This document shows, piece after piece, positions 62,254 to 64,000 of a stretch of 64,000 bases of DNA; the stretch's first letter is position 1; every line of letters starts with the position of its first letter. A program made the translations under genes and the position numbers. Origin of the DNA: Cupriavidus necator A5-1 (lineage in GTDB: Bacteria > Pseudomonadota > Gammaproteobacteria > Burkholderiales > Burkholderiaceae); the NCBI RefSeq assembly GCF_000744095.1, contig NZ_JQLI01000004.1:124001-188000 (forward strand), written 5' to 3'. The notes beneath the pieces are model-generated. The model was given only the letters and a program-made list of their open reading frames with translations, was not told the DNA's origin and searched no databases.

Positions 62254-64000
62254 ATGCAAACGAATATGGAGCGAGACATGGTTGAGGAGCGCGACGTCAC
62301 AGTAACGATGCGTGACGGCACTCGTCTGGCGGTCGATATCTATCGGCCGGATGGCGAGGGCAGGTATCCGGTGCTGTACGCCTCGGCGCTGCACAACAAG
62401 GACATCCAGGGGCCCGACATCGCCGACGTGCTGCCCCCCCAGCCGGCCCACGCACCGCTCTGGTTCGGGCCGATTGAGGCCGGCGACACGCGCCGATTCA
62501 TCGCCAACGGCTATGTGCACGTCATCGCCCAGCCGCGCGGATCAGGCAAGTCGGAAGGACACTATGGCGAGGAGAACACCGACCATTACGACATGATCGA
62601 ATGGATCACGAAGCAGCCATGGTCGGACGGGAATGTCGGGATGGTGGGTATCTCAGGCTTTGCCGGAGAACAATGGCGTGCCGCCGCGCAGGGGCATCCT
62701 GCCCTGAAGGCCATCTTTCCCTACGACGCCTGCAGCGCCTACGGCGGCATGTTTGGGTTTCGCGATTTCAATCCCGGTGGAGTGATCCATACGTTCCCGT
62801 ACCTGCTGGACGTCTTCAGTACCGTTCATGAATCGCGCAGCTTGCCGGGCACGCTGCCGGAGGAACAGGAAGCGCTCTGGCGTGCGGCCATGGCGAATCC
62901 CGACTACAAGATGTACATCAACCTGTACAACATCCTGACTCAGAAGGGCCAGCGTACCTGGGTGATGTACCACATCATGACGAACCCCTGGGAGGCCGAA
63001 GGAACGCTCGAGCGCGCCGAGGAAATCTTCCGGTCGATCAGGATTCCCTTCTACACAGGATCGGGCGCTTACGCGTATACATACAAGCTGCATTGGCTCG
63101 GCGCGCAGCACTACTTCAGGAATGTCGACCAGCCACGCAAGCTGGTCTTCACCGGGCCTGCCCATCTGGAGCGGCCGTTCCACCAGTACCACGACGAGGT
63201 GATTCGCTGGTACGACCATTGGTTGAAGGGCATCGACACCGGCATCATGGACGAACCGCCGGTCCGGTATTGGGTCATGGGCGCCAACGAATGGCGCAAC
63301 GGTAGTGACTGGCCGCTGCCTGAGACGCAATGGACCAAATACTACCTGTCGAGCTGGGAAAAGCTCACCACCGACGCGCCCCGGCCAAAGGCCGAAGTCG
63401 GCAATGCACAGCGCGAGCCCGATGTGTTCACGCAAATGCCGCTCAAGATGAGCACGAAGGTCGAGCGACTGCGATACATGACGGACCCGCTGCCGCACGA
63501 CGTCCTCGTTGCCGGCCCAATTTCCCTCACGCTCCATGCGCAAATCGACCAGACTGACACGAACTGGATCGTGGTGCTGAAAGACGTGGGGCCGGATGTA
63601 TCGGTTGTCACCGCTCGCGTCGGCGAACGCAACGTGCCCGACACGCTGCCGGAGCGGGAGCTGACCCGTGGCTGGCTGAAGGCGTCATATCGGGAAACCG
63701 ACCCCGACCGGTCCACGCCGGGGGAACCGTTTCACAAGCTGACGAAGAACGCCATCAAGCCGGTGACGCCGGGCGAGATCGTCAAATACGAGATCCAGGT
63801 GCTGGCGACGGCCAACCAGTTCAAGGCAGGACATCGCATCTGCATCGAGATCTGCAGCCTTGACGTGCCGACCGGAACCGGCGCCATGACGGATGTCGAG
63901 TACATCCCCTATCACGTCTGCAGCAGCAACACCGTCACCCACAAGGTCTACCGGGACGCGGACCACCCATCCCACTTGCTCCTGCCGTTGATTCCGCTGA
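62254..64000 (+). CDS. CocE/NonD-family hydrolase (partial, open at the right edge)
   Basis: At least 582 codons of a serine hydrolase of the X-Pro dipeptidyl-peptidase S15 / CocE type. The nucleophile S134 is in MVGISGFAGEQW, where the usual motif is GxSYxG. The oxyanion-loop IAQPRGSGKSEG precedes it, and the jelly-roll C-terminal domain (ISLTLHAQIDQTDTNWIVVL) is nearly complete. The frame is open at base 64000, so only the last residues are missing. GGAAGG precedes the ATG. Members cleave esters or amides. Placement after the porin suggests hydrolysis of an aromatic ester. Confidence 0.88.
   Translation, partial: MQTNMERDMVEERDVTVTMRDGTRLAVDIYRPDGEGRYPVLYASALHNKDIQGPDIADVLPPQPAHAPLWFGPIEAGDTRRFIANGYVHVIAQPRGSGKSEGHYGEENTDHYDMIEWITKQPWSDGNVGMVGISGFAGEQWRAAAQGHPALKAIFPYDACSAYGGMFGFRDFNPGGVIHTFPYLLDVFSTVHESRSLPGTLPEEQEALWRAAMANPDYKMYINLYNILTQKGQRTWVMYHIMTNPWEAEGTLERAEEIFRSIRIPFYTGSGAYAYTYKLHWLGAQHYFRNVDQPRKLVFTGPAHLERPFHQYHDEVIRWYDHWLKGIDTGIMDEPPVRYWVMGANEWRNGSDWPLPETQWTKYYLSSWEKLTTDAPRPKAEVGNAQREPDVFTQMPLKMSTKVERLRYMTDPLPHDVLVAGPISLTLHAQIDQTDTNWIVVLKDVGPDVSVVTARVGERNVPDTLPERELTRGWLKASYRETDPDRSTPGEPFHKLTKNAIKPVTPGEIVKYEIQVLATANQFKAGHRICIEICSLDVPTGTGAMTDVEYIPYHVCSSNTVTHKVYRDADHPSHLLLPLIPL

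Overview
The window reads as high-GC chromosomal or megaplasmid DNA from a betaproteobacterium of the Burkholderiaceae, most like Cupriavidus or Ralstonia. The pointers are three Burkholderia-type trimeric porin sequences, a Bug-family binding-protein fragment, a Cys-nucleophile intracellular PHA depolymerase, two PHA synthases, AAHS-type aromatic acid transporters and many LysR/IclR/MarR/TetR regulators of catabolism. Species assignment is inference. No tRNA, rRNA or CRISPR array was seen.

Region 1 (1-8.5 kb) is a minus-strand operon for hydroquinone/hydroxyquinol breakdown: two-subunit hydroquinone 1,2-dioxygenase, semialdehyde dehydrogenase, maleylacetate reductase, hydroxyquinol 1,2-dioxygenase, a YciI-like protein, a Rieske ferredoxin, then an ABC substrate-binding protein that runs off the left edge. 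A LysR gene lies upstream with a T-N11-A site before the operon, and a second LysR follows. The enzyme that would make hydroquinone is not in the window.

Region 2 (8.6-14.5 kb) is a gene graveyard: AraC, phenol-meta porin, Tat-leader, LysR, IS6 transposase, Bug/porin fusion, Tn3-type transposase and LigD remnants, around an intact Lrp regulator and a cysteine-dioxygenase-like cupin. A second IS6 remnant in the opposite orientation sits at 29.2 kb, so about 18.6 kb is bracketed by inverted IS6 relics.

Region 3 (14.7-29.2 kb) holds an IclR-controlled divergent operon (KstD-like flavoprotein, SDR, AAHS transporter), a shortened MFS gene, a cold-shock gene, a GNAT, a MarR/membrane-protein pair and a five-gene, translationally coupled FUSC/DUF1656/HlyD/NodT efflux operon. 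A porin follows at 30 kb.

Region 4 (31.7-56 kb) is the most coherent block. It has an intracellular PHA depolymerase divergent from a PHA synthase, then a minus-strand operon of acyl-CoA ligase, MaoC hydratase (PhaJ-like), a second class II-like PHA synthase, phasin and a medium-chain-type PHA depolymerase. Two large MalT-type LuxR regulators in tandem are followed by a divergent acyl-CoA dehydrogenase / CoA ligase / saccharopine-dehydrogenase-like reductase / SCP-type thiolase operon, and then by a convergent Mla-like lipid ABC transporter. Together they could import a hydrophobic acyl substrate, activate it, oxidise it and store the 3-hydroxyacyl units as polyester; this linkage is inference.

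Region 5 (56-64 kb) has AraC and nucleotide-cyclase remnants, then a TetR gene divergent from an AAHS transporter, an ACMSD-family amidohydrolase, a porin and a CocE/NonD hydrolase that is open at the right edge. It looks like an uptake and catabolic unit for an aromatic acid or ester.
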